Shown here: one piece after another, positions 17,286 through 25,937 of the stretch
Layout: each line of letters begins with the position of its first letter
Numbering within the stretch: position 1 is the stretch's first letter
Assembly (NCBI RefSeq): GCF_002028455.1
Contig: NZ_MWUM01000003.1
Coordinates: forward strand, 1-64,000
DNA length: 64,000 nucleotides
Reading direction: 5' to 3'
Source: Zoogloea sp. LCSB751
GTDB taxonomy: Bacteria; Pseudomonadota; Gammaproteobacteria; Burkholderiales; Rhodocyclaceae
Program-made: the position numbers and the translations under genes
Notes under the pieces: generated by a model
The model's database searches: none
What the model saw: only the letters and a program-made list of their open reading frames with translations
Told to the model about the DNA's origin: nothing

Positions 17286-18647
17286 TCACCCCCGAGCCGG
17301 AGAAACATGGCTGACCACATAACGAAATTTTCCCGATTTTTCGAGAGGAATCCCATCACAATACGTTATTTCGATCTCCACGCCCTGCCCTAATCGCCCC
17401 CGATAATCCTTGCGAATCCGGGCCTCAGCGGTGTCCTTTTCGTAACCATCTCCGCAAACGATCATCAATTCCGTTCGCTTTAGAGAATGCTGGATTATCT
17501 TGAACTTCCGGACTCCAGGAATATCGCGGGCCGTATAAACCAGCGCCAATCCGTGCATGACAGTTCCATCTTCGGCAACAATGAAGTCCGTCGTTCGTCC
17601 CTGAACCTCCTTCAGCAGCGGCAAACCACGGCCACAGCTGCACTGCTCATCGCTCAGAAGCCCCACATCCCCAGTCCTGTACCGCAAGAAGGGAAAGTCC
17701 CGCGACGCCATATGGGTCACTACAATCTCCCCTGGAATACCCGGCTCCGTTGCCAGGCCATTCTCATCCACGGTTTCCAGCAAAATGTCCTCAGCAGTCA
17801 AATGCAGATTCCCGGCCGGACACTCGTGAGCAAGAAAACCAGCATCGCGGGCACCATACCCATTCGCTACAGGACAATTGAAGGCTTTGACAATCGCCTC
17901 ACGCTGATGCTCATAAAGCCGCTCTGACGTCACAAAGGCAACCTTGATGCCCAGATTGTCGAGCCTGATGCCATGCGAAGCCGCAACATCCGCTATATGC
18001 GCCAATGCAGAAGGGTAGCCAAAAAGCATCTTTGGTCGCAGCGAGGTGATGCTCTTGAGCATCTTGAGAACCTTGGCCTCGGACATCTCGAAGGCCGGCA
18101 GCAACCAAGAGCGCAAGATACGATCGCGCACCATCTTGACCCTGTCCTGCCCCCCCAACTCAATGGGCGATCCCCACAAGACAATCTCAGGATCACCGAT
18201 ATCCACATCCCACCAACGTGTCGCTCTCCATTTGGCCGCGACATCGTGGCTCTTGCGGTCCTTTCCGATATAAAAGATCAGCGGCTCCCCGCCAGATCCT
18301 CCGGTGTTGTAGCGCGTCACCGGCCCCGCGTCAGAGGACATCATGCCTTGCCCAGCCGTCTTGATCAGAGACTTGGTAAGAAACGGAATGGACCGAATAT
18401 CCTTGATAGACCTGAGCTCCGACGATTTGAAGCCGTGCTCGGAAAACAGCTTTTTGTAGTACGGAACATGTACCTCGATATCCGCAAGGAATAGGCGCAG
18501 ATTTTCAAGCTGCAATGCCTCGATACGCTCCCTGGACCACCACTGCGTCTCTTCGAGCACTTTCAGACGACGAACGGAGTCGTGACCTTTCAAACGCTCA
18601 TGAACAGGAAACAAAAGACCAGAAGCAATTCGAGTATAGACACTCAT
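17286..18647 (-). CDS. CapK/PaaK-like adenylate-forming enzyme
   Basis: The 453-residue protein belongs to the phenylacetate-CoA ligase/CapK group found in capsule clusters. It contains an ANL-type P-loop (NTGGSGGEPL), the mid-domain NGYGARDAG, PGEIVVTHMASRDFPFLRYRTGDVG, and a C-terminal basic domain ending with GIPLEKSGKFRYV. The zinc-like Cys cluster CSCGRGLP is present. In other capsule loci these enzymes are thought to activate a carboxylate for attachment to sugar; here the acid and acceptor are unknown. It overlaps the upstream glycosyltransferase by 4 bases (ATGA). Confidence 0.85.
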   Translation of the reverse strand: MSVYTRIASGLLFPVHERLKGHDSVRRLKVLEETQWWSRERIEALQLENLRLFLADIEVHVPYYKKLFSEHGFKSSELRSIKDIRSIPFLTKSLIKTAGQGMMSSDAGPVTRYNTGGSGGEPLIFYIGKDRKSHDVAAKWRATRWWDVDIGDPEIVLWGSPIELGGQDRVKMVRDRILRSWLLPAFEMSEAKVLKMLKSITSLRPKMLFGYPSALAHIADVAASHGIRLDNLGIKVAFVTSERLYEHQREAIVKAFNCPVANGYGARDAGFLAHECPAGNLHLTAEDILLETVDENGLATEPGIPGEIVVTHMASRDFPFLRYRTGDVGLLSDEQCSCGRGLPLLKEVQGRTTDFIVAEDGTVMHGLALVYTARDIPGVRKFKIIQHSLKRTELMIVCGDGYEKDTAEARIRKDYRGRLGQGVEIEITYCDGIPLEKSGKFRYVVSHVSPARG

Positions 18648-19753
18648 GACAACTCCATCGGTTTGGCTTTCGCTACGCGGACGTACTCAGCCAACCAAAG
18701 ATCACGAACCCGCGCCCAGGAATAACGTTGCACGTCATCCACAGCGGCACTTGCCAGACGTCGTGCCAAACCACGATCAGTTGCAATGCGGATCATTGCA
18801 GCGGCCATCTCCTCAACGCATCCGGAAGAAACCAGCAGTCCGGTTTCTCCATCCCTCAGAATGAATGGCACGCCGCCTACGCTGGTAGATACAACCGGCA
18901 CCCCACTGGCGAACGCTTCCAGAACGGAAATCGGCATGTTATCAACCGTACTGGGATTCACCATCATGTCTGCCGAGGCATATAATTTGGGAATATCCAC
19001 ATTATCTATGCGACCACAAAAATCAACCGAATCAATAATACCCAGGTCATTTGCCAAAGCGCGCAGTCGTACCAGCTCGGGACCGGAACCCGCCACAGTC
19101 ATCTTTGCTGTAGGCAGCGCAGCCTTCAGTCGGGAAAATGCCTCGAGTACCGTCGGGATACCATATATAGGCTCTAGATTGCGGGTCACAACCACGTGAC
19201 AGGAACCGTTGCACAGACACTCGGGATCTCTGGCCCGAAAACGATCCAGATTGATGATGTTCGGAACGATCCGCGAAGTGAAGCCATGCTTGGCAAACAC
19301 TTTTTCCAGGAAACCTGATGGAACGACCAGCGAGTCTGCGAGCTCCAGTGTTCTATGTACGATACGCGGTGCGCCCGAAAAGAATGGATCCGCCTCTCCT
19401 CCCCTATAGTTGACGATGACTGGCGTCCCACGCAGCTTCGCAAGCCAAATTGCGGGGGCTGCATATAGATGCCACGCCCAACCAGAATTAGCCAGCACAT
19501 GCACAACAGATGAGCGCCCCGCCAGTTTCCAGAGCGAATACAAATAGGGCACGAGGCGAAAAAGGGCTCGAAAACCACGGAGATTTTCTACCCACGAAAA
19601 TGGGTACGGACGATTGGTGCGTACCAACTCCATTTTCAGTCCATGCTGACCAAACAGGTCAAGCAATTGCTGGCACTGATTCGCCATCCCTCCGGAGGGG
19701 GGAGGAAGAGGGCCAACCAGCCCGACCTTCAATCCACCGAGGTCTATATGCAT
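18644..19753 (-). CDS. Glycosyltransferase family 4 protein
   Basis: GT4 enzymes are GT-B fold retaining transferases using nucleotide sugars. The 369-residue protein has the N-terminal glycine-rich GLVGPLPPPSGGMANQ, and the C-terminal Glycos_transf_1 region with GSGPELVRLRALA, and the EX7E motif in PISVLEAFASGVPVV. It is likely a cytoplasmic enzyme assembling the lipid-linked repeat of this locus. Its start overlaps the end of the upstream transglutaminase-like gene by 10 bases. Confidence 0.9.
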   Translation of the reverse strand: MHIDLGGLKVGLVGPLPPPSGGMANQCQQLLDLFGQHGLKMELVRTNRPYPFSWVENLRGFRALFRLVPYLYSLWKLAGRSSVVHVLANSGWAWHLYAAPAIWLAKLRGTPVIVNYRGGEADPFFSGAPRIVHRTLELADSLVVPSGFLEKVFAKHGFTSRIVPNIINLDRFRARDPECLCNGSCHVVVTRNLEPIYGIPTVLEAFSRLKAALPTAKMTVAGSGPELVRLRALANDLGIIDSVDFCGRIDNVDIPKLYASADMMVNPSTVDNMPISVLEAFASGVPVVSTSVGGVPFILRDGETGLLVSSGCVEEMAAAMIRIATDRGLARRLASAAVDDVQRYSWARVRDLWLAEYVRVAKAKPMELS

Positions 19754-20763
19754 TTTTTGAATCTTCTACGGATAAGCGAATAGATCTGGGCTGCCAGCAT
19801 CAAAGACAAGACCAGCCCGATCCAAAACATTGCAATGAGCTCATGCTTGAGTGCAAACATGCGTTTGCGCAGATCGAGGTTATCGGCTTCTTCCAGAACC
19901 TTTATCTTCGGATGCACACCGACCGCGATCGCAGCCAATTGCTCCGCCGAACGTGAAATGGGACTGATGACTTCCACGACTGGAGAAGCATCGTAGGCAA
20001 AGACGGCATTACCCCACCACAGATACCATTGATTTGCGCCCCGCCGGTAGTAGTCGAACAAATGGTCGTCGTTCTTGAAGCCAAAGCGGCCAGGACCGTT
20101 CTTGACGATCTGTACGCGTCGCCCCCCCTCCTTCAGATAGGCATGAAACTCCGTCGCCGACAAAGGTTCTCCAGTCCTCGCATCGATCACGCGAAAATTA
20201 TTGAATACATCGATGAAGATCCATTTTCCGCGCTGACGATCAAACACTTCGACCATTGCATGGCCATGCCCTCCAAAGCCATCGAACGAGAACGCCCATT
20301 CTCTCGAAAACAATCCGGCCGCTCTCGCGAGACCAAGAAAGACATTGGTGAAATCCGAACAATAGCCATATCCTTCCTGGATCTTCGCGTAAGTATCATC
20401 CAGGGTTGACTGAATCGCCTCCCCATTCTTCGCATTATGGGTCAGGTTAGCTGCGAGCGTGAGCGCGGCATCCAAATCGCCGGATTTCTGATTCAGCCCC
20501 AGATCAGCCACGATTTTTCTGTAAGCAGGACTTGCCGGAGCATTATCCAACGGGAAATCCCCAGGGACCTTGTCCGGAGTCCAGGAAAAATCCCCAGGCC
20601 TTGTCGGCTCCATCAGGATGGCATTTCTGAGACGAACGGCCTCCGTCGAAGGGTACGCCAGAGACAGGGCGTAGGACATCATGATCAGAAGAATTAGGGA
20701 ATTCCCTCCGATAAGCCACGCCCCCCCCCATCGCAGGCGAGTATGAAATGCGGTCTTGCTCAT
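19744..20763 (-). CDS. Transglutaminase-like membrane protein
   Basis: The 339-residue protein has an N-terminal membrane helix (about 16-35), a periplasmic transglutaminase-like domain with a visible triad (Cys135 in YGYCSDFTN, His168 in GGHGHAM, Asp185 in FIDVFNNF), and a second helix at about 310-328. Papain-like transglutaminase domains can act as proteases, peptide cross-linkers or inactive binding modules. Its ATG at 20763 overlaps the stop codon of the SGNH gene (ATGA), tying it to the MBOAT/SGNH acetylation pair. It could modify or anchor a matrix component; that is inference. Confidence 0.75.
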   Translation of the reverse strand: MSKTAFHTRLRWGGAWLIGGNSLILLIMMSYALSLAYPSTEAVRLRNAILMEPTRPGDFSWTPDKVPGDFPLDNAPASPAYRKIVADLGLNQKSGDLDAALTLAANLTHNAKNGEAIQSTLDDTYAKIQEGYGYCSDFTNVFLGLARAAGLFSREWAFSFDGFGGHGHAMVEVFDRQRGKWIFIDVFNNFRVIDARTGEPLSATEFHAYLKEGGRRVQIVKNGPGRFGFKNDDHLFDYYRRGANQWYLWWGNAVFAYDASPVVEVISPISRSAEQLAAIAVGVHPKIKVLEEADNLDLRKRMFALKHELIAMFWIGLVLSLMLAAQIYSLIRRRFKKCI

Positions 20764-21833
20764 TCGATGCTCCAATGCACATTACACTGAGTCAGGGCCT
20801 GCTTGACTGCCCGAGCGGCCACTGCATGGCCTTCGCGATTCCAGTGTCTATCTATGGGCGAATAGTCAAATCGCTTTCCCGTTCTCGCATACGCTGCCGC
20901 AAATTCAGGGGCGAGATCCACGACCTGAAAGCCAGCCCCCTCTGCCTTGGCACTGAAATACGCTCTGATTTCCCTCGAATCAACAGATGGGCTAGCCGGC
21001 AGACCGTAGAGCGGATAGCGATCGCTATCCAGGAGGAAGACGGTGCACTCTGGCGATACTGCCGTCGTTCGTTTTAGCTCTTCAAAGAAGTAATCGATCG
21101 CCGCAGGAAGACGCCGGTCGTCATGACGTTTTTCCCCTCCCTCTCCGACCTCACGTGCAGCCCCCCTCTGAAAGTGCACTTCAGGCATGCTGAATCCAAG
21201 ATTGGCGCGCAGATAACGATATAGCGACGACTGAGCAAGAAGTCGGCTGGACCAAGACCGCGGACCGGCACGCTCTTCTTCATACTTTACCTCCCACCCG
21301 CCGTCGGACATCTGAATGAAATGACGCCATCCCCGACGGGGAATCAAGCTCTCGGCCAGATCACCATCGACAATCAGAAAGATCTGGGCCTGAGGCTGGA
21401 AAGCCGTTCTGGCAGCTTGCGCCACTCCAAGATAGTCGCTGATCGACAAGCCACTTGCCCCCAATCCGAAGACCCCCTCCCGCTGCCCCAGAAGTTCCCC
21501 CAGCTGACCTTGAAGGGTGTCCTCGTAACGGTTCATCTTCGACTCGATGTAGCTGTCGCCAATCACGACGATGGGTCGCTGATCCGGCCGATAATCAAAA
21601 GGGGCGAGATGTCCGAAATTATTCGTCACGCCACGGCGGGGAAGGTGCATGTCCCAGCGAGCCGAATAAGCGTAACGAACATGGGACTCATAGTTCTTGA
21701 GTGGCCAAGCGGGGTCATCGACCCTCAGCAATCCCTTGGATACCGGCAGCAACATGAAAAGAAGCTCCAGCGCCAAAACACACAGAGTCACTCCCAGCAC
21801 CAGCCATGCGACAGCACCAAGAACTCGTTTCAT
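20760..21833 (-). CDS. AlgX/SGNH-like O-acetyltransferase partner of the MBOAT protein
   Basis: The 357-residue protein has one N-terminal membrane helix (about 5-27, AVAWLVLGVTLCVLALELLF) and a periplasmic SGNH-hydrolase-like domain. Block I is VVIGDSYIES and the C-terminal Asp-x-x-His is PIDRHWNREGH. Such proteins (AlgJ/AlgX, PatB-like) take acetyl groups passed through the membrane by an MBOAT enzyme and transfer them to polysaccharide. The ATG at 21833 lies 1 base after the MBOAT stop codon, so translation is coupled. A longer frame to 21878 exists but lies inside the MBOAT gene. Confidence 0.82.
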   Translation of the reverse strand: MKRVLGAVAWLVLGVTLCVLALELLFMLLPVSKGLLRVDDPAWPLKNYESHVRYAYSARWDMHLPRRGVTNNFGHLAPFDYRPDQRPIVVIGDSYIESKMNRYEDTLQGQLGELLGQREGVFGLGASGLSISDYLGVAQAARTAFQPQAQIFLIVDGDLAESLIPRRGWRHFIQMSDGGWEVKYEEERAGPRSWSSRLLAQSSLYRYLRANLGFSMPEVHFQRGAAREVGEGGEKRHDDRRLPAAIDYFFEELKRTTAVSPECTVFLLDSDRYPLYGLPASPSVDSREIRAYFSAKAEGAGFQVVDLAPEFAAAYARTGKRFDYSPIDRHWNREGHAVAARAVKQALTQCNVHWSIE

Positions 21834-21834
21834 G

Positions 21835-23310
21835 TCAGAAATTGAAATAGATAAATTCAGAAGCGCCCCGCGTTCCATTTATGACAGCCAGCAGCAGAAC
21901 CATGACAAGTGCAGCACCAACAAACGACCAGCGGGCAGCGGCCATATCTGCGAGCGCTGGCGCGCCCGTCCCACGGCGGGCTTCAATCCACCGGGCAACA
22001 ACCTCCTGTGAGTTGGGTGCCATCCACGCCACCGCCAGCAACACAAGCGTAATGACGAACTGCCGCATGCCCTCTTCGGTAGGCTCCGGAATCACGATCT
22101 CGAAAAGACCCGCCATGCCACTCAATACGCGCACCGCGTCAGAAAAAGTAGTCGCCCGGAAAAACACCCACGCCACCACCACTGCAATAAACGTCACCAG
22201 ACGGGACAGCCCATTCGCTGCAGTCGAAGGAGCACGGCCAGCGGAAGAAAAAATGGCCTGCCAGGCATGGTTCACGATGAGATAAAGGCCATGCAGCCCC
22301 CCCCACACAACGAAGGTCCAGCCAGCACCATGCCATAGCCCGCCCAACACCATCGTCACCAAGAGATTCATGTAGCGCATCACGGGCCCCTTGCGATTCC
22401 CTCCCAGCCGAATGTAGAGATAATCGCGAAGGAAACGCGAAAGCGTCATATGCCAACGGCGCCAGAATTCACTGATATTGTTGGCTTTATAGGGTGAATT
22501 GAAATTGAAGGGCAGGCGAACGTTGAACAGGCGGGACAGCCCCACCGCCATGTCGGAATATCCCGAGAAGTCGAAATACAACTGAAGGGTGTAGGCCAGC
22601 GCTGCTCCCCAGGCGGTCACCAAATCGGGGGATGGGCCATGATCGAAAACCGGCCCGACATACGGTTGAATGCCATCCGCCAGAACGACCTTCTTGAACA
22701 GTCCCAGCAGGAAAAAGGCAACCCCGGCAACGATGTTTTCCGGGATCCATCGATACGTTTCCCGGCGTGCGAACTGCGGCATCATTTCCGCGTGATGGAG
22801 CACGGGCCCTGCGATCAGGTGCGGAAAATAGGTCACAAAAAGAAGGTAGTAAACCGGATCGGATTCCTTGACCTTCCCTTCCTGGCAGTCCACGAGAAAC
22901 GCTATCTGGGTGAATGTGAAGAAAGAGATGCCGATGGGCAATACCACATCAATGCCTGGCAAGGGCAATCCGCTCAAACTGCGTATCGCATCGGCAAAGA
23001 AATTGGCGTATTTGTAATAACCCAATAACAGCAGATTGATCGCAACGCCCGCGATCATGACCTTCCTCGCCGAACGCCCCTGCCCCGCCTGCACATAATT
23101 GGAGATCACCCGGCCTGCCAGATAGTTCATGGCAATCGAGGAAAGCAGCAACAGTACGTATTCGGGGACCCAGTAGCCGTAAAAGAAAACCGACGCCGCG
23201 CCCAACCAGCATCCACTCAGCCGCCACCACCCACGCAGTGACAGCAGCATGAAGACGCCCAGCACTACCGGCAGAAACGCGAAAAGAAACTCGTATGAAT
23301 TGAAGAGCAT
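21835..23310 (-). CDS. MBOAT family O-acyltransferase (AlgI-like)
   Basis: AlgI-type enzymes move acetyl groups across the inner membrane for O-acetylation of alginate, peptidoglycan or other exopolysaccharides. The 491-residue protein has the AlgI opening (MLFNSYEFLFAFLPVVL), about ten helices, SEFWRRWHMTLSRFLRDYLY, and the catalytic histidine in GLWHGAGWTFVVWGG. It is followed directly by its SGNH/AlgX-like partner. A 99-base gap to the AlgD-like gene upstream holds no clear promoter. Confidence 0.92.
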   Translation of the reverse strand: MLFNSYEFLFAFLPVVLGVFMLLSLRGWWRLSGCWLGAASVFFYGYWVPEYVLLLLSSIAMNYLAGRVISNYVQAGQGRSARKVMIAGVAINLLLLGYYKYANFFADAIRSLSGLPLPGIDVVLPIGISFFTFTQIAFLVDCQEGKVKESDPVYYLLFVTYFPHLIAGPVLHHAEMMPQFARRETYRWIPENIVAGVAFFLLGLFKKVVLADGIQPYVGPVFDHGPSPDLVTAWGAALAYTLQLYFDFSGYSDMAVGLSRLFNVRLPFNFNSPYKANNISEFWRRWHMTLSRFLRDYLYIRLGGNRKGPVMRYMNLLVTMVLGGLWHGAGWTFVVWGGLHGLYLIVNHAWQAIFSSAGRAPSTAANGLSRLVTFIAVVVAWVFFRATTFSDAVRVLSGMAGLFEIVIPEPTEEGMRQFVITLVLLAVAWMAPNSQEVVARWIEARRGTGAPALADMAAARWSFVGAALVMVLLLAVINGTRGASEFIYFNF

Positions 23311-23409
23311 GCAGGCGAGGAATGAATCAGGACTATCGCGCTCTCGCTGAAAGCACAGAGCGGAAGCGCCGAACGCCCCTGCTCGACGCCTCCAGCGAGC
23401 ATCGTCTGC

Positions 23410-24726
23410 TTACCAGCACAGGCCGACGTAATGCCCGGCGGGTCGCAGCTCACGCGGAATGTTAACAATATCCAAGACCGTCTGATCCGGACGAACCAGG
23501 CCCCCCAGCCGACGGAAGACCTCCTTGTCGTTCAACCCAACGACGATTACATCTGCCTCGGCGACAACCTGTTCGAGGTCCTCTTTCATGAGTTCGCCGA
23601 TATGGGGCAGGTGCGTCTCGATGAAACGACGATTGGCACCGAGCAGACGGGACAGATTGACCTCCGGATCGTAGAAATGGAGATGCAAGCCCTTGCCGAT
23701 CAACTGCTCCGCCAGGGTAACCAGGGGACTCTCCCGCAAATCATCGGTTCCCGTCTTGAAAGAGAGACCCACGAAGCCGATCCTGCGTTTGCCCGTTTCA
23801 AGAACCTTTTGCACGGCTACATCCACGTGGTTCCGATTGGAGGGCATGATGCCGGCCAGCATCGGGATTTCCACGTCATGCTTCTTGGCGAGATAAGTCG
23901 TGGCCCGCAGGTCCTTGGGCAGGCAGGAACCACCAAAGGCGAAGCCGGGCGTCAGGTAGGCGCGGGAGATGTTGAGCTGCGTATCCTGACAGACCAGATC
24001 CATGACCTCGAACGGATTCACGCCGAGCGCCTCGCACAGACGAGCCGTCTCGTTGGCGAAGGTGATCTTCAGCGCGTGGAAGTTGTTGCAACAGTACTTC
24101 ATCATCTCCGCCGAACGGACGGAGGTTTCGAGGAACTTGCAGGGCAGATGACCAAAGAGCGCCTGCAGGCGCTCGATCGGATAGGCATGGTTGGCCCCCA
24201 CGACCGTGAACGGCGGCTTGTCGTAGTCACGGATGGACGAACCTTCACGCAGGAACTCCGGCTGGAAACACAGATGAAAACCCTCTCCATCCTTCTTGCC
24301 GGAGCCCGATTCGATGATGGGACGCAGCACGTCTTCAACGGTTCCGGGCACCAGCGTCGAGCGGAACACCACCACATGTGGCGTGCCCTTCTCGCGGATC
24401 GCCTGCCCCATGCTTTCGGCCAGGCGCAGGACTGCGCCTTGATCCTGACTGCCGTTGCTAGCGGACGGCGTACCCACGCAAACAAGGGAGATGTCGCTGT
24501 TCAGCACCGCATGGACGGAATCGGTCGTCACCGACACGCGACCACTTGCCACCACGCTCTGCATCAGATCGACCATCCCCTCTTCAACCACAGGGGTCTT
24601 GCCGTCACGGATGAGATCAAGCTTGGTCTGATCGATGTCCACGCCGATCACCTCGTGACCGTCCCGGGCCAGGCAAGCCAGCGACACCGCACCGACGTAG
24701 CCGAGGCCGAAAATACTGATCTTCAT
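23410..24726 (-). CDS. Nucleotide-sugar dehydrogenase, GDP-mannose 6-dehydrogenase-like
   Basis: The 438-residue enzyme has the UDP-glucose/GDP-mannose dehydrogenase plan: Rossmann motif IFGLGYVGAV, the QPEFLREGSSIRDYD block, the catalytic cysteine in FAFGGSCLPKD near 265, and GLSFKTGTDDLRESPLV. Details favour AlgD over Ugd: the KISIFGLGYVGAVS start, FHALKITFANE, and the C-terminal GLCW that matches AlgD's GICW ending. The product would be GDP-mannuronate. The ATG at 24726 overlaps the stop of the upstream glycosyltransferase (ATGA), overriding the longer frame to 24765. UDP-glucose 6-dehydrogenase activity cannot be excluded without assay or phylogeny. Confidence 0.85.
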   Translation of the reverse strand: MKISIFGLGYVGAVSLACLARDGHEVIGVDIDQTKLDLIRDGKTPVVEEGMVDLMQSVVASGRVSVTTDSVHAVLNSDISLVCVGTPSASNGSQDQGAVLRLAESMGQAIREKGTPHVVVFRSTLVPGTVEDVLRPIIESGSGKKDGEGFHLCFQPEFLREGSSIRDYDKPPFTVVGANHAYPIERLQALFGHLPCKFLETSVRSAEMMKYCCNNFHALKITFANETARLCEALGVNPFEVMDLVCQDTQLNISRAYLTPGFAFGGSCLPKDLRATTYLAKKHDVEIPMLAGIMPSNRNHVDVAVQKVLETGKRRIGFVGLSFKTGTDDLRESPLVTLAEQLIGKGLHLHFYDPEVNLSRLLGANRRFIETHLPHIGELMKEDLEQVVAEADVIVVGLNDKEVFRRLGGLVRPDQTVLDIVNIPRELRPAGHYVGLCW

Positions 24727-25937
24727 TTGCGTTTTCCCTTGTTTTCCTGAAACTGTTTGACGCACCGCTCAATGATGCCGTCGAGTCGCTCCATCGAACG
24801 CGGCCACGCATGGTGGCTCAGCATGCGTGCGCGCCCTGCCTCCGCGAGGCGATTGCGCTCAACGGGATCGGAACAAATCCGTTTGATGGCTGCAGCATAA
24901 GCTTCAGGCGTATCGGCGACGAGGAAATGCTTCTCGGATTCCGCGTCGACGCCGCCCGCGGCGATGCTGCTGGTCACCACCGGAACCCCCATCGCCATCG
25001 CCTCGAGGATCTTGTTCTGCGTACCCCGGGCTATGTTGAGCGGCGCGACCATGAGGGCCGAGCTGCGCACGAAGGGGCGTACGTCCGGCACCGAGCCGGT
25101 CACCGTAACCCCATCCAGATCGCCCAGTTTGCGAACGGCCGGAGATGGATCCGCCCCAACCACCAGGAGCTTCATCTGCGGCCGATCCTTCTTGAGCAGC
25201 GGCCAGATCTGCTCGCAGAACCGGAACATGCATTCCTGATTCGGGTAATAGTCCATCCGCCCGATGAAGCTGATGGTGTCCGGATCGTAGGACGAACCGT
25301 CAGGACTGAAAAAGGAGGCATCCACTCCATTGGGGAACCAATCGGTGGTCAGACCGGTATTGTAGGCATTCAGTGTTTCCCACTCGGCGCGGGTCGTTGC
25401 CGTACCCAGGTCGAACTTCCCTGCCAGGCGCTTTTCAGCAGCCAGCATCTTGAGGCCTTCGAGACGGTAGCCCAGAGACAGCGGGAAGGGCTTGTAATTG
25501 GCATACTCCAGCCATTTCTGGGAATCCATGTCACCGTAATCGATAATCTTCGGGACGTCGGTGACGTGCTCCACATACTGGGCGACCGAGGAACAATGGA
25601 CGAAGATCAGATCCCACTTCTGCGCGGCCAACAGGCGATCGATCTTGCCCTTCAGTTCAGGCGAATAAAAGAAGCCCATGGACGACGGCGTGAGCAGGGG
25701 CAAGCGCGCCACCATGCGTAGGGCCTGGACAGGATTGCTCACCAGGCCCATTTCGAAGGCATGGCAATGGGGGGCGATCCCCTTCCCCTCCTCAGCCTCT
25801 GCCGGGGAACGGGCCAGCGAACACACCGTCACCTGATGCCCCCTCTCCGTCAGGTGGCGGATCATGTTGAAGGGGCGGATCTTGCCGCCTCGTTTGGGGG
25901 GATACGGGAAACGGTGACAAATGTAGAGGATGTTCAT
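24723..25937 (-). CDS. XrtA/PEP-CTERM system glycosyltransferase (TIGR03087-like)
   Basis: The 404-residue protein matches the TIGR03087 sugar-transferase family tied to exosortase A loci: it opens MNILYICHRFPYPPKRGGKIR and contains FVHCSSVAQYVEH, DYGDMDSQKW and the GT4-type IARGTQNKILEAMAMGVPVV. It is expected to add a sugar to the lipid-linked repeat on the cytoplasmic face. It overlaps both neighbours by 4 bases (start with the amidotransferase, stop with the dehydrogenase). Confidence 0.92.
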   Translation of the reverse strand: MNILYICHRFPYPPKRGGKIRPFNMIRHLTERGHQVTVCSLARSPAEAEEGKGIAPHCHAFEMGLVSNPVQALRMVARLPLLTPSSMGFFYSPELKGKIDRLLAAQKWDLIFVHCSSVAQYVEHVTDVPKIIDYGDMDSQKWLEYANYKPFPLSLGYRLEGLKMLAAEKRLAGKFDLGTATTRAEWETLNAYNTGLTTDWFPNGVDASFFSPDGSSYDPDTISFIGRMDYYPNQECMFRFCEQIWPLLKKDRPQMKLLVVGADPSPAVRKLGDLDGVTVTGSVPDVRPFVRSSALMVAPLNIARGTQNKILEAMAMGVPVVTSSIAAGGVDAESEKHFLVADTPEAYAAAIKRICSDPVERNRLAEAGRARMLSHHAWPRSMERLDGIIERCVKQFQENKGKRK

